DNA of 21,725 nucleotides from UBA1794 sp964439955 (lineage in GTDB: Bacteria > Bacteroidota > Bacteroidia > Bacteroidales > Bacteroidaceae): the NCBI GenBank assembly GCA_964439955.1, contig CAYTPX010000032.1, positions 1 through 21,725 on the forward strand, written 5' to 3'. Below, piece after piece: positions 6,950 through 15,600 of the stretch. Every line of letters starts with the position of its first letter. The stretch's first letter is position 1. The notes beneath the pieces were generated by a model that ran no database searches, was not told the DNA's origin, and saw only the letters and a list, made by a program, of their open reading frames with translations. A program made the translations under genes and the position numbers.

Positions 6950-9900
6950 TCATTCTACGTGCAGCTCTATGGCCGAGGAGTGGCCGGTGAATTCTGCGGA
7001 GTAGGCGCATTGCAGGCGTGCGATGCCCGACGTGTAAGTGCCGTCGTGCGCCACGATGCTTTGCGTCTCGAAGGTATGCGTGCCGCGTGCGAGGCGGTCG
7101 ATGAAAAGTTGCGTAGAGGCATCTTTCTCTACACGGTAGGCCCCTGCGCGGTAGCCCGGGACTTGTGAGGCGGGTTCGAAGCATGCGGCGCGCGTGTCCT
7201 TGATATATACGAAGTCCATGTCGCGGTCATTCCTCACGAAAAGGCGGGTCATCACGCGGTCGCCCTTATGGAGTACGGTCTGCAGGCCTATCTTCTCCCA
7301 CCGGGTTTCGCCGCCGCTTGTGCGCCGCACGAAGAGTTCTTTTTCGATTGCCAGGCGCGTCCCTTGTTCGTCTATGCGGTCGGTAAGCTCGTCACACTCG
7401 CCGTAGACGGCCCCCCAAGCCATGCCCGGCCCGGTTTTGCGGAAGATGGCTTTGCCGGAAGTCCCTTCCCCGGCGGGGAAAGTAGCCTTGGCATAGCCCA
7501 TGAGCGCCTCGGCACTGCCTGCCTGGGCTGTGGTGGAGAGCATGTGCCTGCCGAGGGACAGGGAGCATGTAGCACCGCTTCCGGACAAGCCGTGCGCGCC
7601 TTTGAGCAGGGCGTACACGGCGTTTGCGTTGGCCAATGCGTTGCTCCAGGCCTGGGTCTGCTTGTGGCGCAGGAGGTTGAGCTGCATCCCGGCCTCCAAG
7701 GCGGTGTCGCCCATCAGGCGGGCGGCTTCGGCTATCGTGGCCAAGAGCTGCTCGGGCAGGTAGCCGCGGCTGTACCGTCCGGCGAAGAAGTTGCCGAGTT
7801 CCTCGGTGTCCGTGGCGTATTCCTGTATGGAGCGGTAGCAGTCGCGTGCGGCCTGCCCTTGGCCGTCAGCGTGGAGTATGGCCACCGCGCGCGCCTTCTG
7901 CCCGGGGTCGAGGGAGGCAACAGCCTTGGGGAGGAGGCCGAGGTAGAAGGCTTTGGCCTGCGCGGCGCTGCCCTCGGGCTGGACGGGGGCGAGGGTACAG
8001 AGGTAGAGGTAGTCTACGTCTGTGGCGGAGAGGCTGTAGCCTTGCTTGGCTTCCCCGGTGAGGCGTTCGAAGCGTTTGCCCTCTTCCTCGTAAAGGTAGT
8101 TGTAGGCTTTTTCAAGCAGTTTCTTCGCTTCTCCTTCGGGGGCGGCGTTTGTCAAGAGATACAGGCGGCCCATGATTTCGGCCACTTGGGCAGTGACGCG
8201 GGAGTTGCCCCCCATGCCGGGAAACCACGAGAAGGAGCCGTCGGCGTTCTGCAAGGCTTCCAACCTGGAGAGCATTTCCTTGCGCTGGAATTCTATGTGG
8301 TTGCGGTCGGCCAAGCGCGCAATGGATTCTTGGGCGGTACGCTCTTCCTGGGTTTCGGCCACCCATGGGGTCTCCTCAAGTTGCAGGGCTTTTAGTTCGG
8401 AGTCCTGCATGAGTTTGCCGGAAGTGCCGGTACTTTTCCCGTTTTGGTGCAAGAGTATTTGCTGCAACTCCTGCGACTGGCCGACGAGCCATGCGGAGAT
8501 AGTATTGGCATAATATGCCGCGGCCAAGTCAAGGGCGCTCCCGTTTTGCGGCGTGTTGAGTACCGGGAGGGCCATTACGGCTGTCCATACGGGGTTGGCA
8601 TACAGCTCCACGGTGTATTTCTTCTGCGTGGCGGTGGAGGAACCGTTGTTGAAGAGTTCCGAGAGGTCGAACTCTTTTTCGCCTTCGCCCCGCAGGGTGA
8701 GGGGCACGGCCTGCACCAAGTGGGTGCGCGGGGAGAGCACTGCGAGCTGGTGTTGCTCGCCGTCGCTGAATCCGTCGGCGTCGGCCATGAGGCGGATACC
8801 AACCACCTGCCAGTCTTCGGCAGCGGCAATCCCGAAGGAGTAGGCTGCCGAAGAATCGGCGGCGAGGCGGAATTCACGTTTTTCGTTGTGGAAGACACGC
8901 ATTGTGGCCGGGTCGAACAGTTCGAAGTCCAGCGTGCCTTTTACCTCCGTGCCGCTGGCGTTGAGCAGGCGGGCCGATACTTCAGCCTGGTCTCCTTGGC
9001 GCAGGTAGCGCGGCAGGTGGGCTGAAAGCATGAAAGGCTTGGAGGCGGTGACGGATTCGTCGAGCATTCCGGTGCAAAGGTCCTTGGTGTGGGCCAGTCC
9101 CATGAGGCGCCAGCGGGTCAATGACCCGGGCAGGGTGAAAGAGATGCGCACCACACCAGCCGAGTCGGTGCGCAGCGTGGGATAGAAAAAGGCGCTCTCG
9201 CGGAAATCTCCGCGCAGGTTACCGGACAAACCATCCAGACCGGAGCCGGCAAAGTCCCCCCCGTCGGCCTCGCTGGTGGATGCGGTGTTCATATATACAA
9301 GGCTCTTTTCCTCTGCCGATGCCACCGCTTGTTCCGCGCCGGCCATGCTGTTTCCCGCCACATCTCCTATGGAAACGGACTTGGCCAGCTGCGGACTTGC
9401 GCTGCTGCGCGGGTTGTCCAAGAACCTTACCTGCATGATACTGCGGAAAACGAAGTTGGGGAAGTCCCACTGGTCGTAGGCAAAGCCGGGATAGCGGTAA
9501 GGCTTCGTGGCTTCGTATGAATATAAATGGACGGTCCCATGCCTGAGAGTCTGGGATCGGGCGGAGCGCAGGTAGCGGGGATAGTAGGGGGTAAGGCCGA
9601 TGCGGTGCCCGCCTATCTGGTCGAGGGCGGCATCGTAGAGCGAAGCCATCAGCTCGGCTTCGGCCGGAGTGCCGTCGGGACGGCTGATGGAGAGCGTCCA
9701 TTCTTCGGCTTGCCCTGCCCGCAGGTGGTCGCGGAAGCTGCTCCACTTCAACTTGAGTGCCTTGTCGGGCAGCGGTTTCACCACGCGATATTTCCCGGAG
9801 TACTGCTTCCCGCCTTTCACGAGGTAAAGTTCCAGGATGGCCCCGTTGCCGTATTCCGGTTTGTATTCAAGCGGGATGCGGAGCAGGCTGTCGGAGAATG

Positions 9901-12736
9901 TCGTGAAGCCTTGCTCCCATATCTTGTTGTCGCTGTAAAGCGAATAGAAGAGGTGGGCGTCTTTTTCCGAAGAGCCCACGAGTATGTCGGCCGCGGACGG
10001 GTAAGTGTCGCCGTTCCCGCGGTTGATGGAGCGCAGTACGCTGCCGGTCCAGAAGACAGTGTCGCAGGGTACTTTTGTGTCGTGCAACCCGTAGAGCAGG
10101 ATGGGCTGCGTGAGGCGTACCGTATCGCCATGGGAATCCACGGCCTCCATTCGGAGGTCGTAAATGCCGCTGCCGAGCTTCGCCCAAAAACCGGCAGGGC
10201 TTTTTTGGTTTGCCTTGCATGTTTCTTCCCAAAGTGCCGCATCTTTCCCGGGCAAGGTGAGGCGCGCGCAGATGTCCACGTTGCGGGGCACGCCGTCGAG
10301 GTCTTCAGCGCGGAATACAAGGTTGCTGAGCGAGTCCTTGCAAAGCTCCACCCGCCCGGAATGGCCGTACTGCCCCGTGTCGAAAGAGAGGGACAGGCTT
10401 TTCGTGCCGACCCGCAGGGTTTTCACTTTTTCCTGGCTCTCCCCGGCGGCATCGGTTACGGTGATATTTACCTGGTAGCCATAGGCAAAGTAGTCTTTGC
10501 GGCTGATACCTTGGGACAACGAAGTGGGGATTTCGATGCAGAAGCGGCCGTCGCTGTCGGTAGAGGTAAGACCATCGAAGGTTTTCCCAATCCCACTGTA
10601 CCCTGTCCGGTAGTCCTTATACTCCCAAGAGGCGGGCATGAACCGGTTGCGCCTTATCGAATAGCGCACCGAGTCACCCTGCAAGGGGAATCCGCCCAGC
10701 GTGAGCGCGCGGCCCGTGAGGCGCACCGTGTCGCCGAAGCGCGGCGCTTCGGACAGCGTGTCGAGCAGGATTTCAAACGAAGGCCTCTTGTATTCCTCCA
10801 CTTGGAAGCCCGCCCATCCGCGATCGCACTGCACCGAAAAACGCCCGCCCAAGCATCTTACGGGCAGGGTGAACGCATGATCGAACGAGCCGTACTCGTT
10901 GGTGCGCAGCCGGGCGGAGGCGATTTGCTGGTTGTTCGCGTCCTGAAGCCTCACTTCGTACTCTTCCCCCGGGCAAACGCGCGTGCTGTCGCCCGTGGTG
11001 CACCACACGATACCTTTGACATATACCGTCTGTCCCGGACGATAGATGGCGCGGTCGGTGAAAAGTTCCACGCTGGTGCGGGGCTCTCCGGCATCGCCCT
11101 TTGCCCGTGTGGGGCTGCCAAAGGGGAGCATGGGGCAGGCGGTATCGCCCGTGCGGTGGGCATAAAACCCGATGCTGCGCCCCGTTTGCGGGTAAAAGGC
11201 ATGCCCATTGGAGTCGGTGGCCAGCGTGGCAATGGCGGGTGACTTGCTGTTTTGCTCGAATACGCTTATGCTGACATTAGGGAGCGGCGCGCCGCTCTGG
11301 CGGTCAACGACGTAGAGGTGGATGCCCCCCGCAGGGTCTTCCATGCAGAAGGGCATGAGTTGCGTCACGTAGAGCAAGTCCAGATCGTCCGTCTCCGTGG
11401 CCGTTTCGGCCACGGCACGGACGACATAGCAGCCTTCCTGCGGGGCGGTGACACGAATCACCGTGTCGCGCTTGTTGTAGTCGGCAGAGAGCGTGAGCCG
11501 GTATTCCTGCACAATGGGCTTGGAGGCATACTGCTCCATAAACTTCCCGCCGCCTACGCTGGTGTTCCTCCAGTCGGGCGTGGTGAGATCCAGCGGGTAA
11601 AACTTGAGTTGGAAGCTGCGCGCATTGCGGTGCGACACGCGCACTTCCATGGTTTGCCCGGGGCTGGCTATGTGGTCCAACTGCACTTCGACCTCGGCGC
11701 GCTTGATTTCGGTGCGCAATTGGCGCAGAGCCTTGATGCGGTCGTAGTGGAGAAAGCGCCGTTCCGCTTCTTCGCATAGAGCAAGGGCCTCCACGTTGCG
11801 TTGCTTCCCCCGCAGGAAGCGAGCCAAGGCCAAGGCGGCTTCGGTGGCGACATCCATGTCGGCATTCCCGGTATAGAGCGTGCGCAGACTGGTTTCATAG
11901 GTGCTGTCGGGCAGTTGGTACGCCTCGTGCAGCATCTCGGCACGCTTGAGCCCGATGAGGAACAGGGCGCTCCGGTTTCCCCGCTCTTCGTAGAACGAGG
12001 AAAGGAGGCTGAAGATCCGCGCTGTTTCCTCCCCGCAGGCTTCCTCGTCGAGGAAGCCTTTGTTGTGCAACTGCAGGAGCAGGTCGATATGATGGAGACC
12101 GACCAGGTGCAGGAGGTCGTGGGCAAAGTAACGGCTGCCGTCCTGCCGTGTGACAAGCGGGGCGTAGGCTTCGGTCGAAACGAGGGAGAGGCGGGCCGGA
12201 TGCCGCAGGGCTTGCCCCATGAGGCGCAACCCCTCGGCGCGGAAGTCACGGGCGCTCCATTTGGGGAGCAAGGTGCTTATGGGCGGAAGTGCTGCCGCTT
12301 TTCCCGGAGAGCCTTGCATGTTTCCGTCCGGATCGCGGGCGCTTTCTCCGGAAGTCCCGCTCCTTTGCAGGATTTCCGGGCGGTAGCTGTCGATGTAGGC
12401 CGAGAGGAAGTGGAGCGCCGCCTCGCAGAGGACGGCATGTTGCACCGTGTCGCCCGTCCGCTCCATCCAGCCGTACAGGAAATCCATGTCGGGCAACAGG
12501 CTGTCGGGGTGTATCTTTTCCCGCTCTGCGGCACGGGTCATGAAAGCGCGCAGCTGCACGGGGAAGTCGCCGTGCTGCTCTGCCAAGCGGAAAATGGCGA
12601 GGCATTTGTCGGCTGCCGAGGCGGGAAGGTCTTTTTCCTGCAATTCCTTGACCTGCTTCCAAAGGTCTTGGTATCGTTTTTGCGCCGGGGCCGCCGTGGC
12701 GAACAACAAGGCAAAAAGAAAAAAGAGCAGTTTCAT
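6950..12736 (-). CDS. Alpha-2-macroglobulin-like protein (Bacteroidetes type)
   Basis: A 1928-residue exported protein with a signal peptide (MKLLFFLFALLFATAAPA) and no lipobox. An alpha-helical N-terminal region (about 20-350) precedes macroglobulin beta domains; the MG2 hallmark AIYRPGQTVYVKG is near residue 560, the A2M core segment (AFFYPTLRTD, TLPGSLTRWRLMGLA) near 1180, then an alpha/alpha toroid-like region with DGSFSWFPG, and a C-terminal domain with VRNDRDMDFVYIKDTRA. The thioester region that would read CxEQ is replaced around residue 1395 by TPQNGSAL, so covalent trapping is not expected. Bacterial relatives are thought to inhibit proteases at the envelope. The start is moved 42 bp in from the longest frame so that the signal peptide begins the protein and the -7-like box lies upstream. 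Three stretches (residues 125-154, 825-853 and about 1428-1450) are encoded by 22-bp repeat units. Confidence 0.9.
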   Translation of the reverse strand: MKLLFFLFALLFATAAPAQKRYQDLWKQVKELQEKDLPASAADKCLAIFRLAEQHGDFPVQLRAFMTRAAEREKIHPDSLLPDMDFLYGWMERTGDTVQHAVLCEAALHFLSAYIDSYRPEILQRSGTSGESARDPDGNMQGSPGKAAALPPISTLLPKWSARDFRAEGLRLMGQALRHPARLSLVSTEAYAPLVTRQDGSRYFAHDLLHLVGLHHIDLLLQLHNKGFLDEEACGEETARIFSLLSSFYEERGNRSALFLIGLKRAEMLHEAYQLPDSTYETSLRTLYTGNADMDVATEAALALARFLRGKQRNVEALALCEEAERRFLHYDRIKALRQLRTEIKRAEVEVQLDHIASPGQTMEVRVSHRNARSFQLKFYPLDLTTPDWRNTSVGGGKFMEQYASKPIVQEYRLTLSADYNKRDTVIRVTAPQEGCYVVRAVAETATETDDLDLLYVTQLMPFCMEDPAGGIHLYVVDRQSGAPLPNVSISVFEQNSKSPAIATLATDSNGHAFYPQTGRSIGFYAHRTGDTACPMLPFGSPTRAKGDAGEPRTSVELFTDRAIYRPGQTVYVKGIVWCTTGDSTRVCPGEEYEVRLQDANNQQIASARLRTNEYGSFDHAFTLPVRCLGGRFSVQCDRGWAGFQVEEYKRPSFEILLDTLSEAPRFGDTVRLTGRALTLGGFPLQGDSVRYSIRRNRFMPASWEYKDYRTGYSGIGKTFDGLTSTDSDGRFCIEIPTSLSQGISRKDYFAYGYQVNITVTDAAGESQEKVKTLRVGTKSLSLSFDTGQYGHSGRVELCKDSLSNLVFRAEDLDGVPRNVDICARLTLPGKDAALWEETCKANQKSPAGFWAKLGSGIYDLRMEAVDSHGDTVRLTQPILLYGLHDTKVPCDTVFWTGSVLRSINRGNGDTYPSAADILVGSSEKDAHLFYSLYSDNKIWEQGFTTFSDSLLRIPLEYKPEYGNGAILELYLVKGGKQYSGKYRVVKPLPDKALKLKWSSFRDHLRAGQAEEWTLSISRPDGTPAEAELMASLYDAALDQIGGHRIGLTPYYPRYLRSARSQTLRHGTVHLYSYEATKPYRYPGFAYDQWDFPNFVFRSIMQVRFLDNPRSSASPQLAKSVSIGDVAGNSMAGAEQAVASAEEKSLVYMNTASTSEADGGDFAGSGLDGLSGNLRGDFRESAFFYPTLRTDSAGVVRISFTLPGSLTRWRLMGLAHTKDLCTGMLDESVTASKPFMLSAHLPRYLRQGDQAEVSARLLNASGTEVKGTLDFELFDPATMRVFHNEKREFRLAADSSAAYSFGIAAAEDWQVVGIRLMADADGFSDGEQHQLAVLSPRTHLVQAVPLTLRGEGEKEFDLSELFNNGSSTATQKKYTVELYANPVWTAVMALPVLNTPQNGSALDLAAAYYANTISAWLVGQSQELQQILLHQNGKSTGTSGKLMQDSELKALQLEETPWVAETQEERTAQESIARLADRNHIEFQRKEMLSRLEALQNADGSFSWFPGMGGNSRVTAQVAEIMGRLYLLTNAAPEGEAKKLLEKAYNYLYEEEGKRFERLTGEAKQGYSLSATDVDYLYLCTLAPVQPEGSAAQAKAFYLGLLPKAVASLDPGQKARAVAILHADGQGQAARDCYRSIQEYATDTEELGNFFAGRYSRGYLPEQLLATIAEAARLMGDTALEAGMQLNLLRHKQTQAWSNALANANAVYALLKGAHGLSGSGATCSLSLGRHMLSTTAQAGSAEALMGYAKATFPAGEGTSGKAIFRKTGPGMAWGAVYGECDELTDRIDEQGTRLAIEKELFVRRTSGGETRWEKIGLQTVLHKGDRVMTRLFVRNDRDMDFVYIKDTRAACFEPASQVPGYRAGAYRVEKDASTQLFIDRLARGTHTFETQSIVAHDGTYTSGIARLQCAYSAEFTGHSSAIELHVE
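8389..8454. repeat. Intragenic 22-bp repeat units in the macroglobulin gene
   Basis: Three units start at 8389, 8411 and 8433 and span exactly 66 bp, which keeps the frame. The middle junction carries AAGTGCCGGTACTTTT, nearly the ideal second dyad. They encode about residues 1428-1450, a Gly/Ser/Thr/Lys-rich stretch before LEETPWV. The first unit overlaps codons that look native to the family (ELKAL), so only the last two may be foreign. Confidence 0.6.
10178..10264. repeat. Intragenic 22-bp repeat units in the macroglobulin gene
   Basis: Units start at 10178, 10200, 10221 and 10243, three of 22 bp and one of 21 bp. The 87-bp total is a multiple of three, and the stretch encodes residues 825-853 on the minus strand. 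The units end in AGGG, GCAT and GCAT, as in the intergenic arrays. Confidence 0.6.
12276..12363. repeat. Intragenic 22-bp repeat units in the macroglobulin gene
   Basis: Four consecutive units start at 12276, 12298, 12320 and 12342, all exactly 22 bp. The second, CTTTTCCCGGAGAG then CCTTGCAT, closely matches the intergenic unit at 3731. The array encodes residues 125-154, a Gly/Ser/Pro/Asp-rich low-complexity stretch in the otherwise helical N-terminal region. Confidence 0.7.
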
Positions 12737-12775
12737 ACGGCTGGAAGTTAGGGGTTGGTAAAGGGTTTCATCGGG

Positions 12776-12783
12776 CAAAGTAA
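12776..12783 (-). promoter_or_regulatory. Possible -7 box of the macroglobulin gene
   Basis: Read on the minus strand this is TTACTTTG, one base off TAnnTTTG, 39 bp before the chosen start codon. No -33 box is recognised. The -7 box of thyA lies 45 bp away on the other strand, so the two promoters are back to back. Confidence 0.45.
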
Positions 12784-12828
12784 CGGAAAAATATCGAGCT
12801 TTCTCGGCATGTTGCGCGCAGAAAGCAC

Positions 12829-12836
12829 TATTTTTG
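12829..12836 (+). promoter_or_regulatory. -7 promoter box of thyA
   Basis: TATTTTTG is a perfect TAnnTTTG match, 28 bp before the thyA ATG, giving a leader of about 20 nt. No -33 TTTG at standard spacing is clear. Confidence 0.6.
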
Positions 12837-12864
12837 CACGCATTAAGAAATACGGATCACCGCT

Positions 12865-13659
12865 ATGAAACAATATCTCGACCTGCTCCGCCGCGTGCTC
12901 GACGAGGGACACCGAAAGGACGACCGCACAGGTACAGGCACCATCAGCCTCTTCGGCCACCAGATGCGCTTCGACCTTTCCGACGGTTTCCCCTTGCTTA
13001 CTACCAAGAAGTTGCACCTGAAGTCCATCATCTACGAGCTGCTTTGGTTCCTCAAGGGCGACACAAATGTGCACTTCTTGCAGGAAAATGGCGTGCGGAT
13101 ATGGAACGAATGGGCCGACGACGAGGGCAACCTCGGCCCGATCTACGGCTGCCAGTGGCGCAACTGGCCGGACTACCGGGGCGGACATATCGACCAAATG
13201 CGCGAAGCGCTGCGCCAGATACGCGAAACGCCCGACTCGCGCCGCATCTTGGTGAGTGCTTGGAACGTGGCCGCGCTCGGCGAAATGCGCCTCCCGCCTT
13301 GCCACATCCTCTTCCAGTTCTACGTCTGCGATGGGAAACTCTCGCTCCAGCTCTACCAGCGCAGTGCCGATATTTTCCTAGGCGTACCCTTCAACATCGC
13401 CTCCTATGCGCTGCTCCTGCTCATGACCGCACAGGCCACGGGGCTCAAGCCGGGCGAGTTCATCCATACCCTTGGCGACGCACACATCTACCTGAACCAC
13501 CTCGACCAAGTGCGCCTGCAACTGGCGCGCGACCCGCGCCCGCTGCCCCGCATGGTGCTCAACCCGGAGGTCAAGGACTTGTTCGGCTTCCGCTACGAGG
13601 ACTTCCGCCTCGAAGGCTACGACCCGCATCCGCACATCGCGGGTGTCGTATCGGTGTGA
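12865..13659 (+). CDS. thyA: Thymidylate synthase
   Basis: A 264-residue cytoplasmic enzyme that methylates dUMP to dTMP with methylenetetrahydrofolate. The length equals that of the Escherichia coli enzyme and the sequence aligns end to end: DRTGTGT near residue 20, R126-R127 for phosphate binding from the partner subunit, catalytic C146 in LPPCH, QRSAD, FNIASYALL, and HIYLNH near the nucleotide site. Dihydrofolate reductase, often next to thyA, is absent here. It is transcribed alone from a -7 box at 12829, and a strong hairpin made of 22-bp repeat units follows the stop. Confidence 0.97.
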   Translation: MKQYLDLLRRVLDEGHRKDDRTGTGTISLFGHQMRFDLSDGFPLLTTKKLHLKSIIYELLWFLKGDTNVHFLQENGVRIWNEWADDEGNLGPIYGCQWRNWPDYRGGHIDQMREALRQIRETPDSRRILVSAWNVAALGEMRLPPCHILFQFYVCDGKLSLQLYQRSADIFLGVPFNIASYALLLLMTAQATGLKPGEFIHTLGDAHIYLNHLDQVRLQLARDPRPLPRMVLNPEVKDLFGFRYEDFRLEGYDPHPHIAGVVSV

Positions 13660-13673
13660 GAAGGGAACTTCCG

Positions 13674-13761
13674 CCTGTCGGCAAAAGCCCTGCATCAATC
13701 CAACGAAAGATGCAGGGCTTTTCCATTTCCCACTCTCGCCTTTTTTCCAGAACATTGCCCG
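13674..13761. repeat. 22-bp periodic array downstream of thyA
   Basis: Units start at 13674, 13696, 13718 and 13740, each 22 bp. Two of them are joined by the thyA terminator hairpin, so the array and the terminator are the same DNA. The array becomes unrecognisable after about 13785. Confidence 0.68.
13683..13722. terminator. Terminator of thyA
   Basis: AAAAGCCCTGCATC (13683-13696) pairs fully with GATGCAGGGCTTTT (13709-13722) across a 12-nt loop. The T-run on the + strand fits termination of thyA, and the A-run on the other arm makes it usable in both directions. Confidence 0.8.
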
Positions 13762-13845
13762 AAGCGGAAACGGCACTGCGGGCCGCTGTCTCCTCCCGTA
13801 CTCCTCCCCCATCCTTCCCGCCTGCGGGGCACGCCAACCGTGCGG

Positions 13846-13885
13846 ATATAAAAAACGCAGCCCGAAGCCGGAACTTCGGGCTGCG
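13846..13885 (-). terminator. Terminator of groES-groEL
   Basis: CGCAGCCCGAAG (13856-13867) pairs with CTTCGGGCTGCG (13874-13885) around a 6-nt loop. On the minus strand the hairpin is followed by a T-run (the A-run at 13850-13855). It lies 27 bp after the groEL stop. Confidence 0.85.
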
Positions 13886-13912
13886 CCTTATGGATAGCGT
13901 GGCAAGATGCCA

Positions 13913-15550
13913 TTACATCATGCCATCCATGCCGCCCATTCCGGGGGCACCCATGGGCATGTCGCGCTTTTCTTCCTTCTTCTCTACGATGACGCACTCG
14001 GTGGTCAAGAACATTCCGGCGATGGATGCCGCATTTTCCAATGCCACACGTGCCACTTTGGCAGGGTCTACCACACCGGCGGCGTGCATGTTTTCGTAGA
14101 CATCGGTGCGCGCGTTGTAGCCGAAATCGCCCTTGCCTTCGCGTACTTTCTGCACGACCACGGCACCTTCCTTGCCGGCGTTGGCCACAATCTGCCGCAA
14201 AGGCTCTTCGATGGCGCGCTTCACGATCTCGATACCCGTCGTTTCGTCGGCGTTCTCGCCCTTGAGCCCTTCCAAGGCCTCGATGGCGCGGATGTAAGCT
14301 ACGCCGCCACCCGGCACGATGCCTTCCTCAATAGCTGCACGCGTAGCACACAAGGCGTCGTCCACACGGTCTTTCTTCTCTTTCATCTCTACCTCGGAGG
14401 CAGCACCCACGTAGAGCACAGCCACACCGCCGGAGAGCTTGGCCAAACGTTCCTGGAGTTTCTCCTTGTCGTAGTCGCTTTTCGTGGTCTTGATTTGCGC
14501 TTTTATCTGGTCGCACCGCTCTTGGATGTTTTCCTTCGCACCGGCCCCGTTCACAATAGTCGTATTGTCTTTCGTGATCGTTACCTTTTCAGCCGTACCC
14601 AGCATCTCTATGGTAGCTTGCTCGAGCTTCAGACCCTTTTCCTCGCTGATTACGACGCCACCCGTCAGGATTGCGATGTCTTCGAGCATTTCCTTGCGGC
14701 GGTCGCCGAAGCCCGGGGCCTTCACGGCGCATATCTTCAGCTGGGAACGCAGGCGGTTAACCACCAAAGTGGTGAGTGCCTCGCTGTCAACGTCCTCGGC
14801 AATTACCAAAAGGGGACGGCCCGTCTGCACGGCAGGCTCCAAGATGGGGAGGAAGTCTTTCAGGTTGGAGATTTTCTTATCGTAGATGAGGATATAGGGC
14901 TTCTCCATCTCGCATTGCATCTTCTCCGTATTGGTAACGAAGTAAGCGGAAAGGTAGCCGCGGTCGAACTGCATTCCTTCAACCACCCCGATGGTCGTAT
15001 CCGTCCCTTTGGCCTCTTCGATGGTGATGACGCCGTCTTTCGAAACCTTGCGCATGGCGTCGGCGATAAGCTTGCCGATCACGGGGTCGTTGTTGGCCGA
15101 AACGGTGGCCACTTGCTCGATTTTGTCGTAGTTGTCGCCAACCTTCTCGCTCTGGGCCTTGATGTTTTCAACGACTTTGGCAACGGCCTTGTCGATACCC
15201 CGCTTGAGATCCATCGGGTTCGCCCCGGCCGTCACGTTTTTCAAGCCTTCGGCCACGATTGCCTGCGCCAAGACAGTAGCCGTGGTCGTGCCGTCTCCGG
15301 CATCGTCGCCCGTCTTCGAGGCCACTTCCTTTACCAACTGTGCGCCCGTGTTCTTGAACGGGTCGGAAAGTTCCACTTCCTTTGCCACGGTAACACCGTC
15401 CTTCGTGATGTGGGGTGCGCCGAATTTCTTTTCGATGATGACGTTGCGTCCTTTCGGGCCGAGGGTCACTTTGACTGCATTCGCCAATTCGTCCACGCCT
15501 TTCTTCAGGTTTTCGCGGGCTTCGATATTGAATTTGATTTCTTTTGCCAT
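13913..15550 (-). CDS. groEL: Chaperonin GroEL, 60 kDa
   Basis: A 545-residue chaperonin subunit; fourteen form a double ring that folds proteins under the GroES lid using ATP. The N-terminus MAKEIKFN, TLGPKGRNVI, the ATP site GDGTTTATVLA (near residues 85-95), EEGIVPGGG and the Gly/Met-rich C-terminal tail are all present; the length is normal. It follows groES by 50 bp on the same strand and ends at a strong terminator. No second groEL copy is seen. Confidence 0.98.
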   Translation of the reverse strand: MAKEIKFNIEARENLKKGVDELANAVKVTLGPKGRNVIIEKKFGAPHITKDGVTVAKEVELSDPFKNTGAQLVKEVASKTGDDAGDGTTTATVLAQAIVAEGLKNVTAGANPMDLKRGIDKAVAKVVENIKAQSEKVGDNYDKIEQVATVSANNDPVIGKLIADAMRKVSKDGVITIEEAKGTDTTIGVVEGMQFDRGYLSAYFVTNTEKMQCEMEKPYILIYDKKISNLKDFLPILEPAVQTGRPLLVIAEDVDSEALTTLVVNRLRSQLKICAVKAPGFGDRRKEMLEDIAILTGGVVISEEKGLKLEQATIEMLGTAEKVTITKDNTTIVNGAGAKENIQERCDQIKAQIKTTKSDYDKEKLQERLAKLSGGVAVLYVGAASEVEMKEKKDRVDDALCATRAAIEEGIVPGGGVAYIRAIEALEGLKGENADETTGIEIVKRAIEEPLRQIVANAGKEGAVVVQKVREGKGDFGYNARTDVYENMHAAGVVDPAKVARVALENAASIAGMFLTTECVIVEKKEEKRDMPMGAPGMGGMDGMM

Positions 15551-15600
15551 AGTTGTGTTCGATTTTCGGGTTGTTTATTTAAAAATAAGGAATGGGGTGT

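Noticed and set aside
9195..9238. Apparent 22-bp repeat units in the macroglobulin gene
   Set aside because: The CGCGGAAA and CCGGACAAA cores fit loosely, but they encode the conserved segment before AFFYPTLRTD, so chance resemblance is more likely.
9527..11242. 571-codon open frame on the + strand
   Set aside because: It lies entirely antisense to the macroglobulin-like gene, whose protein has clear family motifs; the frame shows no recognisable domain and is a GC-rich shadow.
12834..14099. 421-codon open frame on the + strand over thyA
   Set aside because: It overlaps thyA in another frame and runs antisense into groEL; its translation is Arg/Pro/Ala-rich without any motif.
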